Assembly: GCA_001414345.1 (NCBI GenBank)
Contig: LLCB01000213.1
Coordinates: 1 to 64,000 of the forward strand
Direction of reading: 5' to 3'
Origin: Hymenoscyphus infarciens
Lineage: Eukaryota > Ascomycota > Leotiomycetes > Helotiales > Helotiaceae
Length of the DNA stretch: 64,000 nt
Part shown: piece by piece, positions 37,173 through 47,707 of the stretch
Position numbering within the stretch: position 1 is the first letter of the stretch
How the letters are laid out: every line of letters begins with the position of its first letter
Made by a program: the position numbers and the translations under genes
The notes under the pieces: model-generated
The model's input: the letters and a program-made list of their open reading frames with translations, nothing else
Told to the model about the DNA's origin: nothing
Databases searched by the model: none

Positions 37173-38732
37173 CTCTCCATCGTCATCCTCGTCTCTCTTG
37201 CGCTTCTTGGCGGGGGTCTTGGTGGTGGTGGTGGTCTCATCCTTTCCCTTTCCCTTCTTCCCCTTTCCATTTCCGCCGTTTCCCTTCGCACCCTTCCCAG
37301 TGCCCTTTGAACGCTTATCGGGCCATCCCTTGCTCTCACGCTCCAAGCATTTCGTCATGAGTTCTCGCCAGTACATGTTGTTATCCACCATCTGGCTATG
37401 CAACTTCGCACAAGCTCCCAATCTCGCCCCGTTCTTCTTAACATCCGAGTATCGTTCCGTCAAACCCTTCTGTGCCAGAAGCACCTTTCCTGGAGGAAAT
37501 CGGTCGAAATTGGCCGGTCGGACGGGGCGAAGGTCTTGCTTGGTGTATCTGGAGAGGGCCTTCGCGGCACCTCTTCCATCTCTGGTGAAGCCTTCTGCTT
37601 CGATGCGAGCGAGTGTGAGGTGGAGGAGTTGGGGGAGTGCGGCGAGGGCTTGTTGGCGAGTCTCCCACTGGTTCACGGCCTCGCGGGCCTCGCTGGTGAT
37701 GGAGAGAAATCGGTCCCAGAGGGCAGCGTCCATGTGTTGGGGGCGGCTGTTGCGGAGGAGGGCGACGACTTCGGGGGTGTTGGTTCGGCGGAGGGGCATG
37801 GTTGCTACGAGCTGGAAATGGATGTTAGATATGTTTCACCAGGAGGATGTATGGACTTGTTGAACTTACAGTAGCATCAACATCCAAGCCGGCGAAATCA
37901 TTGGCCACCTAGGGCCGTACATTGTTAGTTTATTGCTTTGAGAGAGAATTGGATGGGAAATGAAGGATTTTCTCACTTGTGCTGGAGCAGGAGCTGCAAC
38001 TGCAGCTGGAGCTGGAGCTGGACGTGGGCGACCACCGTGTGGCCGAGGTCCCCCATTGGCACCTGGGAGGGGCTCGTCGTCGCTGTCATCATCGTCGTCG
38101 TCGTCGTCACTGCCAATTGGTCGTAAACTGAATGGTCCACGAACTGGTTCCGGACGCGATGAACCGCCTCCTCCAACAGCACTAGCTTCCGCTGGAAGCT
38201 CATCAACCTCTAAGGGTGTAGACCGAACTACACCGCTTCCACTTTCACCAGTGCTGTTGGAATTGTCGTCAGTACCGCTGCTACCCTGATACGTGCGAGT
38301 ACTGCTGTGAGCTGAGCTCCGAAGAGCTCGTCCACGCTCACAGTTCAATGCGTCTTGGGCGGAATACCGACTCGCAATGGCCTCTGGTATTCCCCGTCCT
38401 TCTAAGCGCGTTGGAAACCGCACCTGGTCTTCATCAATCTCTATACCACGGCTGACGTACGCCGCGGGAGCGAGATATCTGCCCAAAGGGCGCAGAAGAA
38501 GGTTGTCGGCGGTCTCCCCGTCTCTCCACGAGTCTCCACCTCCAGCGCGAGGCACGAAACGTGGGAACTCGCGTGGATTGGCATCAAGAGGGCGGGTTGG
38601 CCTCCTTGGGGGCGGCGGGCTCGTCTCTTCTCCATCCACTTCTTCCTCCTCCTCCTCAGCGCCCCTCATGTTGGACGTCGCTGGTGTTTCTGCATCTTTG
38701 TGCGACCAGCACTTCTTCTCATCGTTCGTCAT
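37134..38732 (-). CDS. Acidic, largely disordered nuclear-type protein of unknown function
   Basis: Three exons joined in phase 0 (38,732-37,977, 37,908-37,870 and 37,811-37,134) give 490 aa. The middle exon is only 39 nt (VANDFAGLDVDAT). The N-terminal half is low complexity: Glu-rich, Pro-rich, an Asp8 run and an Ala/Pro stretch. The third exon starts with a possible folded domain of about 160 residues (LVATMPLRRTNTPEVVALL to about KGWPDKR), not recognised as a known family. It ends in a Lys/Gly-rich linker, an NLS-like PAKKRKRDEDD and an acidic tail. The composition suggests a nuclear or chromatin-associated role; that is inference. The stop lies in a 57-bp repeat and may be a recent CAG to TAG change. 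Confidence 0.8.
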
Positions 38733-38931
38733 TGTTGCCAGTGGTTGCTAGTATTGCGGTCGGTGAGGGCTGATGTTTCAATGGTGATGATGAACAAAGA
38801 TTGTGCGAACGGGTGGTGTCTGCTGTTTTGATGGTGGGCGCTGAAGAGTTCGGTAAAAAAAGGGGCGTTGTTTTTGTCACGTGTTGGAAATTTGGTGAAT
38901 GGGGCAACCACCACAACCTTCTTCTTTCTGG
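38733..38931. other. Short spacer upstream of the acidic protein gene
   Basis: On the minus strand an open frame runs from the splice acceptor near 38,932 to a TGA overlapping the ATG of the next gene. It could be the terminal exon of the micro-exon locus or 5' leader of the acidic protein gene. Composition is C/A-rich without motif. Confidence 0.35.
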
Positions 38932-40780
38932 CCTTCAGTAATAGTGTTAGTTTAATTGTTTTAAGCTAAACAGCGTGGGAAGGGAGTATTCTTGGCTGAA
39001 CTTACTGTAATACTGTCTTCATGCCTTGTTTCAATCAGGTCTTGAGAGTGGTAGTTCAGTTATTTTGTACCAGATGAGTCTAGAAAAACAGTAATTCAGC
39101 AGAACTAGCCGCAATGCTTTCCTCCTCTCGACTCTCTACATCTGAAGTAGGATCTGAAGTAGGTTAGTTTGAGAGTCAAAGATCAGCAATTTGGAAGAAC
39201 TTACTGCAATGGTTTCCTGCTCTCTTTGAATTCTCCATCTAAAGTGGTTTAGTTTGACTATTTTGTCCTCCCTGGTATAACAAACGGGGAGTTTAAAGTA
39301 ACTTGCTCCAATGCTTTCCTCCTTTCTCTGAGTTCGCCATCTGAAGTGGTTTAATTTAGCTATTATTCCTTCCTAGTGTAAGCAGGGAGGTACAAATAAA
39401 CTTACTCGAATGCGTTCCTAACCCCCTTTAAGATTAGAATGGCTCATTCAAGTGATCGCATATAGTTGTGCAGCTTCGAGGACCATTCCTCGCCCCAATC
39501 CAGTCAGGGGGAACGGGGAGACTGGTATATATATTTAGCGCCTGCGCGACCTCCCAATCTCCCAATCTCACCATCTTTCTGCCCCCGTCTCAGTGGATGG
39601 TATGGAGGAGACCAAGTCGGTAACTTCAACATGGACAAAAAATTCCGACCTTCCCCAGGAGCAAGCGGATACCAAGTTTACAACCCTTCAGCCATCGAAG
39701 TTGGCTTGCCAAGTCGATTTCAATGATTGAGGGCGAAATTATCGAAGACAGCGAATCTGTTGAAGTTTTCATGTCAACCTCAAAGGCCACTGAAGTTCTT
39801 CGTGAGGTTATATTTAACTTCTTTGTTCACAAATCAAAACCGTGGAGAGAAATTGCGAGTTGAGAAATCAAACGCAGAACAGTCCCAGCCATGTTCCTCG
39901 ACTATTTCGTTCTTGACCGCTCGACCGAAACCCCTCACGATGTTGTGCACAAGCTTATGCACCGCCTCGTAAATTCCGGGATACGGCTTTTCGGAGATTT
40001 TGTGGGTGCATAGTTTCTCTTTCTTCTGTGCTTGAGCAGCCTTATCTTCTGTCTTTCAGACTTCCATCTTAAAGGATTTGGTTTAACTATGTTGCTATTT
40101 TAGTATTAGAAACGAGGAGGTTTAAATGAACTTACTGTAATCTTTTCAACATCTAGCCTAGCTTCTTCTTCTTTCTCAGTCTACAGCCAAAGCCTGGCCC
40201 TTGCCGCTTTTTTGAACTTGCCTTCCTCGTCCCAGCTAATCACGCTGCTCAATTAGCCTGCCTTATTCTAGCCATTTGGTGTTCTCTTCCGGCACACCAC
40301 ATACTTCTCCACGCAATCTCTCAAGCGGTGGAAATCGACGACGCTCTGTATACCACTGGTCTCGATTGCAACAAAGAAACGCTCTCGTCCATGAATATAC
40401 CACCTCTGTGGGCTCGTACGGTCTCAATCTCCAACGATTATCTAACCATTCATCACCTTTTGACGATGCTATTAACCCACCAAATCGAGCAGTAACAAAT
40501 TGGCAGACTGCACCGTTATGGCCAACTCGAGATGCAGAACTTCTTTTTGCCTGTTCGGCATACTTGGCAAGACCCAATCTTAACTAATCTCTGCGGGTAG
40601 TAGTTTGGTTGTTTTGTACCAAAATAGTATAAACAAGGAGCTTCTCGCATAAACGTACAGCTATTTTGTCTCCTGCTATCTTGGCGTTATTGTCTAAAAG
40701 GTTTTAGTTTAGCAATTTGGCCTTTCCTAGTGCAAGGAGGAGGAATGTCAAATGAACTTACTGGAAGAGTTTTTGCCTTG
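38932..40780 (-). CDS. Probable multi-exon gene made of duplicated micro-exons (structure unresolved)
   Basis: No long ORF, but the minus strand carries regularly spaced splice signals with protein-like exons. Best-supported pieces in transcript order: 40,693-40,659 ([11 protein letters not shown], after GTAAGTT...CTAAACTAAAACCTTTTAG); 40,583-40,305 (93 codons in frame, ending LERLRGE before GTATGT); 40,180-40,136 ([15 protein letters not shown]); 40,052-~39,841 ([14 protein letters not shown] ... [17 protein letters not shown]); then five micro-exons between 39,425 and 39,006. Read back from each donor, most micro-exons end [DE]-x-I-[ATGR]. Not every junction keeps frame: micro-exons of 34, 32 and 35 nt alternate and the piece near 39,600-39,790 is unclear. 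The gene is therefore alternatively spliced, decaying, or mis-modelled here. No family recognised. Confidence 0.4.
39006..39425 (-). repeat. Tandem ~100-bp intron plus micro-exon units (five copies)
   Basis: Micro-exons at 39,425-39,406, 39,340-39,307, 39,238-39,205, 39,141-39,110 and 39,040-39,006, the middle three about 95-101 bp apart. Their 3' ends align (GGAAAGCATTGGA, GGAAACCATTGCA, GGAAAGCATTGCG, AGACAGTATTACA), followed by GTAAGTT, GCAAGTT or GCTAGTT. The introns between them share CTCC...GGACAAAATAG and an end of the type CTAAACTAAACCACTTCAG. Similar introns occur at 40,694-40,761 and before 40,052. Confidence 0.75.
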
Positions 40781-41540
40781 CTTATAATTCCCCAGTCATT
40801 GTGTTTCAAAAGACCTGGATTTGGTGGTCTTGTATCAGATAGTGTAAGAAAAGAGTACTGCAGTGCATTTTTTTCCGATTTTTCGGAAGGATGTAAGCTA
40901 TGTTTTAAGAAAAGAGGATATTCAAATGCACCTCAAGAGAAGAACTAAGCGAATCTTAACGTTCGATAATACTAAGCGAATCTTATCTTCGTTGAGCTCA
41001 AGTCCTCCAAAGTGCTACAAGCAACAAAGCTCGGCTCCAAGACAGTGAAGACTCATATCTCAGGTCCTCAAGATTGCGATGTGCAACTAAATTCTTCTTG
41101 TAGCTTGAAGGCTATTAGTCGCTGGAGAAGCGAAGTCTCCGAGAAAAGCGAGAAGAGAGGTGGGACGACAATTGCTTGCGGAGATACGGGTTTGGCATAG
41201 AGATAGGCACTAAGTTGTTGTGTGAAGGAGTAGGACGCGTGACCAAGGTGAAGCGAATCCAGCAACTCCCGGGTGAGTCCTAGGAGGCGGATCGCGACAT
41301 CTACTTTGACACGATGTACCATGCAGGTCCATGCTGGTTGCTTGTCCAAAGAAATAAGAACATTATCGCGGTGCACAATGGCATCATCAAAGAAATTATC
41401 CCTATTCCTCAGTGGAATCCCAAATTGAAGCGGAGATCAGAATCACGAGTCACTCTGTTCTTCATGAAATTGGGGGCGGAAGAGTTTGTCACGTGCCGTG
41501 CCGTGAAGTTGTTCTGGTACTGAGGGGTTGATTGAGATAT
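40781..41540. other. Region upstream of the micro-exon locus; no confident gene
   Basis: Both strands have ORFs of 60-100 codons (minus 41,376-41,068; plus 41,314-41,523) without recognisable features. A duplicated AACTAAGCGAATCTTA-like sequence lies at about 40,945-40,990. This region should hold the promoter or first exons of the micro-exon locus and the 3' flank of the UV endonuclease. Confidence 0.4.
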
Positions 41541-43861
41541 TTAAAACTCATCTCCACTGGAAGTACTCGGGCTTTCCTCCCGTTTTGTCGTACTTTTTTT
41601 CTTGGCGGGTGTTGGTTTCTTGACGGGCACTTTTGGGTCAACGTCTTCTTTCACAGCCATGTCCGCCTTGACGCCATCCAATATCTTCTTCACATCCATC
41701 AAATTTTTTGCTTCATCCAGCATAGCCCTTATATCATCGCCCAACGGCGCGGCATTCCTCGCCTGGATTGCTTTCCTCGCTGCAAAATTCGCCGGGGTGG
41801 GATTTTTGAAGATCTCCTCTTCGTCGAACCCATTCTTCTTCTTCATCTCTCTCTTCTTTGGTCGCAACCATTCTTCCATGCCGATGGGCCAGTACACGCG
41901 GTTTCCTGGGCCACCCATACCAATTTCAGCTTCTGGGACTTGTTCTTGGGGAGGTTCCTCTTCTTCACTGAGTTCCTTTCCGTGTTCTTCGATTTCAGAT
42001 GCGATTTGCTTTTTTGTTTTCTTTTTCTTGGCTTTCTTGGGGACCGGCTTGTTGTCATCTGTTCGCTCGTACGGAATGACATTATTGAAAGTATTCCAGC
42101 CTGGTAGCTTGAAAGTTCGCATCAAATCAAAAACGGCTTGTTCTTTGTCCTTGGCTTCGATCATCAAATCCATGTCGTTGGGGCAAGGGGGCAGTACAGC
42201 TGGTCTTGGATTGTGCTTTCGGCGTTGGCGGCCCGTGATGGCGTCCGGGCAAGGCTCGCTGTAATGCATCTTCTGGCGGATCTTTTTCCTGGTCCATGTT
42301 GCTTTAATGCGTGGATAGAGAGACATGATATCGAGTGTTCCTTCGCGGAGCTGCGAGGATTCGAAAATGATATTGTGGTGGTGGAAGTCGAGACATAATG
42401 GAATGTTGAGTTCTTCGCAAAGAGGGAGGAGATCGTGGACAGACCAAGAAACATCGTCATTTTCGAGGACAATTCGCATTTTGATAGATGGAGTGAGATT
42501 TTTGTAGTTCTCTCGAAATCGATCGAGAGTTGCGGCTTTGTCTCCAAATGTTCCACCCAAATGTAAGATCATGACCGCATCTCGGTTACCCTGTTCGGGG
42601 AGTTTGAGAAGCGAAAGCATCTCATCGTGATATTCGAGATCTCTATATGCATTTGCAATTACTTCTGCTCTTGGGGAACCCAATTGGGTAAACTGTCCTG
42701 GGTGTGTTGAAACTCGATGACCTAACTCTGCGGCTACCCTTCCGGCTTCGGCCAACGCGTCAGATGCAAAAGGGGCGAGTTTATAACCGTATTCTGCGTG
42801 GCTTGCGAAGGGGAACATCTCGGAACTCAAACGCATGAACTTTATTCCGTATTTGTCGTTCCATCGAAACATTTTGGGTAGATCTCGCACGTTTGCTAGG
42901 CAGATTTCTTCGACGTACCGTTGGCCTCGTGCAAGTGAAGCTGGTTTTGATTTATCAGGTCTATTTTTGGTGGCGTGTTCGGGTTGGGAGGGGTCTTTTA
43001 GAGGATGTCGATGCTCAACTATCGATGCTATGCGGCATGTTCTTGAGGTGAAAACAGGAGGATTGGAGAAGCGAAGATACGTGTTCAAACAGGCCTATCA
43101 AAGAGTCAGTATTCTGCGATTCGCTTTAGATTGGGAAAACAAACATAACCTAGTCGACCTTTCCATGGTAGCGGCAAGTAATCGCTATTGACAGGGGACG
43201 GTCGACCAGCTTCTCGCTTCAATACATCCACCTCCTCAGCGGGGCCCTCTTCATCGCCATCAGGGTCTTGTCGTTTATCCCACTCGTCATCCCCGTCATC
43301 CTCGTTCTTAACCTTGACTTTCTCAGCAGCCTTCTTCGCGGCTTGCTCTGCTTTGAAACTTTTGATTTCATCGGATCCTTTCTTCGCAGAAACTGAACTT
43401 TTGGTCGGTGTTTTTCGAGGTTTCTTACGTGCTGGTGTGGGTATTTGCGACAACGGTACGTCCGAAAGGGACGAATCGCTATCTTCCTCTTTTGCTAGTA
43501 CTGGTTTTGGTGCATCTCTCTTCGCTCTCGGGGGTGTAATTGGTGGGATGACCTTTTCCACGTCTAGAGACTCTCCTTTCTCGTCGGCATCTGGACTCGC
43601 TCGCAAGGCTGCCTTTCCATCCACGATATCAGGATTTTGATCTGGGTTCATCGTTATCTTGCCTTTCTTTCCGCGAGTTGAAGTCCTCCTTGCCAAAGCC
43701 TGGGTCGGCACATTTTTCGGACCCACAGAGGGATCAATCGTCGATCTCTTGCGCTTAGGAGGCATTGCGACAGAAATTGGACGTTGAAATTGATGTGAAT
43801 AAAGTTTTGTTGAGGAGAAAAGGTTTCTGCTGACGCGCAGGTATGAAAGGTGATGCGACAT
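41541..43861 (-). CDS. uve1: UV-damage endonuclease (UvdE/Uve1 family)
   Basis: Repair endonuclease that nicks 5' of cyclobutane dimers, 6-4 photoproducts and some mismatches, starting excision repair independently of NER. Two exons joined across a 50-nt intron (43,144-43,095, donor GTTTGT) restore RLGYACLNTYLRFSNPP, a UvdE landmark. The TIM-barrel domain follows with the expected metal-ligand segments: MRLSSEMFPFASH, STHPGQFTQLGSP, MILHLGGTFGDK, VLENDDVSWS, CLDFHHHN and KMHYSEP. The C-terminal tail is Lys/Glu-rich. Two in-frame ATGs exist: 43,861 (756 aa), adding a basic Ser/Leu/Phe/Arg leader like a mitochondrial presequence, and 43,765 (724 aa), starting MPPKRKRS, an NLS-like sequence. Homologues include S. 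pombe Uve1 and N. crassa MUS-18. Family assignment is very secure. Confidence 0.95.
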
Positions 43862-45192
43862 TCAAATTGAACTTGCGTGTTATGAGAAAGAAAACATTGT
43901 GAAAGAACTGTTGACCTGAGGCTTGAGGCTGAAAAATGCGTCACTGTCTAGTTGATTCTAACAGCTGAGTTGTACGTGTAAAGTCGCGATGGAGACAGCA
44001 AAATAAAATGAATGTCGTCACCTCGCTCCATACAAAGTCCATTGCGGGACAAGCTACTACTGTAAGGGGCAGTATTAACCGACCACCCCCCCGCCCCCCC
44101 CCCCACTTTTCCTCTTTGTTGTTGTCGTATGCTGATTATTTAGCACTTTATTGGAATTGTAGGAAATGCGCTTCTCTCTCTTCAACCTTTTCTTTCGTTT
44201 GTTCTTCTTAATCTTCTTGGTTGAGTCGTTCATGTATTGTATTTTCTTGGGCACCTAAAATCGGTTGTTGTTGCCACACCCTATGCCTGGTGGAACCCCT
44301 CACCAGGGGGTGTCCGAACTCGTGAGCCAGTCGCCAAAAGCCCACCAAAAATCAACAAGTTGTAACTTACTTTCCTCAACACTACAACTTGTTATTAGAA
44401 CTCTAAAGCAACAGTGTCCTTGAATACACTCTAATCTCTAGGCCTGCCTAGTTTATTTTTTCAATATTGTTCTTTATAGTATTCTCAGCATATAATTTGG
44501 TGGGAAATCGCCGGCTCACGAGTTCGGACACCCCCTGGTGCCTGTGCCTCTCCCAGCCTCCTTTTTTTCTCTCACCACCACCCACCACCACAACCAATCG
44601 CTCCCAAAAATTTGACAAGTATCGCTTATAGTCCCTGCGATTATGACTTCACTTAGTTCCTGCTGCCTTTTTTTATGCAATGTTCCGAGACAAACCCAGC
44701 TGAAGTATCTCGCGATGGAGAATAAAAGCGGCAGTAAGAAGGGGACTTGCCTCGTTGCTGAAGGATTTGAGCAATTATCCAGGGACTCTGTGCGCCTTTT
44801 CCCCAGAAACCTTCGAATAAGTTATTTCAACCACTTGTTAATTGTTGAAGAATTTCTTTACTTGCTCTTAAGCTCGTCGTTGGAGTCTACTGCCGCTTTT
44901 ATTGTGTCACTAGAGCCATGTCCTGCATAATAAATCACATGTTTTCGCGTTTTCGCGCTGCACCCTGTTGTTTGCTTCTTCTTGTTTCTGCCTGGAATTC
45001 TCAGAAGTTTTCATATGTTTTCGGCCATTTGGGAATATACTTATCTCCAATATCGAGTGTACTTTGACACCTCTGTACAAAACTTCTCTCGTGTGAGTTC
45101 GGTAGACCAGCTTGAAATATGAAAGGAAGCGCTTCTTGACCGAGTTGTTGATTCTCTGGAAGAGTCTAGAACAAGAACTTCTCAAAAGTCCG
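43862..45192. other. Intergenic region containing a MITE-like element and a poly-C tract
   Basis: 5' flank of the UV endonuclease and upstream region of the next plus-strand gene. A C-rich tract (44,083-44,104, nearly all C) may form a G-quadruplex on the minus strand or be prone to sequencing error. The 95-codon ORF at 44,643-44,930 has no supporting feature. Confidence 0.55.
44301..44540. mobile_element. 240-bp MITE-like element with 28-bp terminal inverted repeats
   Basis: The left end begins CACCAGGGGGTGTCCGAACT and continues CGTGAGCC; the right end (44,513-44,540) is its exact reverse complement. Partial symmetry continues inward (GTCGCC/GGCGAT and CCCACCAAA/TTTGGTGGG). The flanks read CCT on both sides (44,298-44,300 and 44,541-44,543), a possible 3-bp target duplication. 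No coding capacity, so it would be non-autonomous. Inside, ACAAGTTGTA and TACAACTTGT form a smaller stem. Superfamily not assigned. Confidence 0.8.
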
Positions 45193-45242
45193 GTGAGTTC
45201 CACGAATACCCTGCAGGAAACTCATGACTAACTTCCTCACAG
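45193..45242 (+). other. Probable 5'-UTR intron of the next gene
   Basis: A 50-nt intron with donor GTGAGT, branch-like GACTAAC and acceptor CTCACAG. It contains the upstream ATG at 45,224, which removes that codon as a start and points to the ATG at 45,278. Confidence 0.6.
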
Positions 45243-45277
45243 TAGTCACAACGAACCGAGACCAAAAATCTTTTGCA

Positions 45278-46276
45278 ATGAACCCGAAGAGCTCATCAGC
45301 ACGACTATACACCGACGTCGGACTCTGCGATTCCATACAAATATGGCTGTCGGATCAAGAAACCAAACTCGACTTGCTCTACAAGCGCGGAACAAAGGAA
45401 TGGGAGGATGCTCTCCAAAAGGTATACCAAGAAGCCCTCGACGTAAATGGCTTTTCCTGGTCGGAAATGAATCGAATGGGACGTTATCGTCTCCCCACTT
45501 CTATTTCACGGACCATAATTGTTTTCATGCGTCGCCACAATATTGTCGAGAAGGCACGAAGAAACAATCGAGACAAGGTCGAAACTCTCTACGAAGAGCT
45601 CCAGATTGGACGATCGGCTTCACCAAAACTACACCCGGAATTCATCTGCCTGTGCCGGAACAAGGTTGATCATTTCGTGCAAGCAAAGGGCAGGGTATTG
45701 AAATCTCAGGGGTTGGTTAGATGGGATGGGAACCAAATAGAATGGGATCTCTCAACTAACGAATGGTTGAAACCGAATTGGAATGGGAAGGTCAATGATC
45801 TCAAGACACGGGTTGACAGGAGCATTGTGGTTTTCGAAGGCCTCGGTGATGACGGGAAGGAAGGAATGCTGTCGCACTTCTACAACACTCTGAACAAAGA
45901 TGAGCAAAAAGCCATGATAGTACACTGCTTCCGAGCCATGGATAGAGATCAACAAGAAGGAATCTTTTTGAGCTGGTGTAAAAAGAACCCCGAGGTATCT
46001 TTTAGCCGTGCTCAATACGGGAATGGGTTCTTATTGGGTGGTGCATTGGGAGAAACGGCGCGGTTTTCGCCCAGAGAAGATGGGACTTGTTTGCTTTCTC
46101 AGGTCGAAAACTCACCGGACGTGATAATTCTCGGTGAGGAAATCCCGGACCCAGCCATGAAGATGGACGTTTGCATATCGTCGAAACTGGGAGTTTCCAT
46201 AGACGAGCTCGTTCCTGGTGATGAGACCCCGGTCATTGATAGCTCTACTGTAGAGTGGGATGCATGGCTTGCTTGA
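45278..46276 (+). CDS. Hypothetical protein (332 aa)
   Basis: Single-exon frame starting MNPKSSSARLYTDVG and ending EWDAWLA. A longer frame from 45,224 is less likely because its first codons fall in a well-formed intron. The protein is soluble, with no signal peptide or membrane segment. It has a possible helical N-terminal half (FSWSEMNRMGRYRLPTSISR, then ETLYEELQIGRSA) and a Trp-containing middle (VRWDGNQIEWDLSTNEW). No family was recognised. Codon use and GC content are like the neighbours. Coding seems likely from length and composition, but the function is unknown. Confidence 0.65.
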   Translation: MNPKSSSARLYTDVGLCDSIQIWLSDQETKLDLLYKRGTKEWEDALQKVYQEALDVNGFSWSEMNRMGRYRLPTSISRTIIVFMRRHNIVEKARRNNRDKVETLYEELQIGRSASPKLHPEFICLCRNKVDHFVQAKGRVLKSQGLVRWDGNQIEWDLSTNEWLKPNWNGKVNDLKTRVDRSIVVFEGLGDDGKEGMLSHFYNTLNKDEQKAMIVHCFRAMDRDQQEGIFLSWCKKNPEVSFSRAQYGNGFLLGGALGETARFSPREDGTCLLSQVENSPDVIILGEEIPDPAMKMDVCISSKLGVSIDELVPGDETPVIDSSTVEWDAWLA

Positions 46277-47707
46277 ATTCTACAGGTGGTGATAAACAAG
46301 TGAGCTATGATCGCAACATCTGGGCTGGACTCAAGTCTGGGATGGTCCAGAACATATATTTGGAGGTCAAAACATCCACAAAGATTGATTTGTTCGGCAA
46401 CGAGAGCTCAATTCTAGACGGGAACCCGTATTTTGTCTGGCTGGACTGTCTGGGTGGACTAACAGAGGGCTGGAACCACGTAGTCAATAAACCGAATCGA
46501 AGCTATGCAGTTGGTTGGAAGATATTGCACATGAAAATGGCCAAGTTCTGCCGAAAAGTTTGCGTAAGACTCAAGTCTTTCGTGGAGCGAGTAAGTTTTC
46601 TGGCCGGGTTACCATTATGCGAGATTCCTTTTTTAATGAAATCAAGTCTGGATTTTACCTGTCTATCTTTCCTGCCTTTTTGTGGTATTCCAAGACTCTC
46701 ATTAGGCTATCATCATTTGAACAGTAACCAGTGGATGATGTCATTCTAGATGATTCAGAAAAATTGAATTATTCAGACGAAAACAGGAAACTGAAGATTG
46801 TCATGGCTGTCTGTATCACTTGCTCCAGGCTGATATCCTACCTCAACTTCGATCAATGTCCCTCTCATTTTACCCTTGCTATGATTCCACTTGTTAATCA
46901 CCCTTGCTAACATTAGAGTTCACTTGCAGAAATACCACCAACACAGCCGATTACCTGAAACCCATCAGTCAGCTATTCTTTTCAGTTCCCGAGATAAGAA
47001 ACACACGCTGCAAAAGCTGCAAGACTCTGGTATAAAATAAAACGACAAACCCCTTGATGAGCCCCAGCTTCGAAGGCGTAGTAACCAGCGAATTAACGCA
47101 AGTCAATTCCAATATTGCGTGGGAAGGGATGATTGGCAAATGGGTCTATGGATGCCCAACTTCTAGCCCATGAGTTTGGCTGGATGGTGCTATTTTGGAA
47201 AGATTGGCAAACACTTCCTATGGTTCTGAAATGGATTCATGGGGCGTATTTTAAGGTGTCTGAGGGCGGGGAATCATATGTACTAATCATCACTAGTGGC
47301 AAATTTTAAGACTCAGTCTCTGGAAAGGACAATGGGGCGTTCAAAATCTAGCTCAGGAAGCTCTGGGAATGTTTCTCAAAGTTTCGGGTGAGAGCCAAGA
47401 AAAAGGACGTTCGCATACTTGACGGCCGGATTTATGATGTCTGCCTGTCTGAGAGTATGTCAACCCGCAAACCGGCTTTTCATTTCATTTCCCCAACACT
47501 TGAACCCTTACATAATGAGGGCTTATAGTGAATGTACGACGAGTTTTGAATTGACAGCAAGGGGAGCATTGGATTTAGCCGAGAGAGTTTTTGAGAACCT
47601 TCTGAACTCATGGACTTCACGAAAGCTTAATTCGGCTAAGGGATAGACCTGGGTGAAAAATGACAAGAAGAATAAGCGGTTAGGGCTCTATAACTTTGCA
47701 CTATCAC
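46277..47707. other. Intergenic, with a possible ORF relic at its left end
   Basis: A plus-strand frame from about 46,280 to 46,560 reads like protein (GNPYFVWLDCLGGLTEGWNH) but has no clear start, splice sites or homology that I recognise. It may be a relic or an unmodelled exon. From 46,750 to 47,707 I see nothing convincing. Confidence 0.35.

Noticed and set aside
36907..37863. 318-codon plus-strand ORF
   Set aside because: It is the antisense of the acidic protein gene: its Ser-rich repeats are the complement of the Glu/Asp repeats, and splice sites and composition favour the minus strand.
40276..40587. 103-codon plus-strand ORF opposite the 93-codon exon
   Set aside because: Both strands are open, and a second plus frame also looks protein-like. 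The minus strand was preferred because it has a GTATGT donor, an in-frame exon of whole codons and matching neighbouring exons; this remains uncertain.
44643..44930. 95-codon plus-strand ORF
   Set aside because: No homology, signal, splice context or conserved composition; likely chance in an intergenic region.
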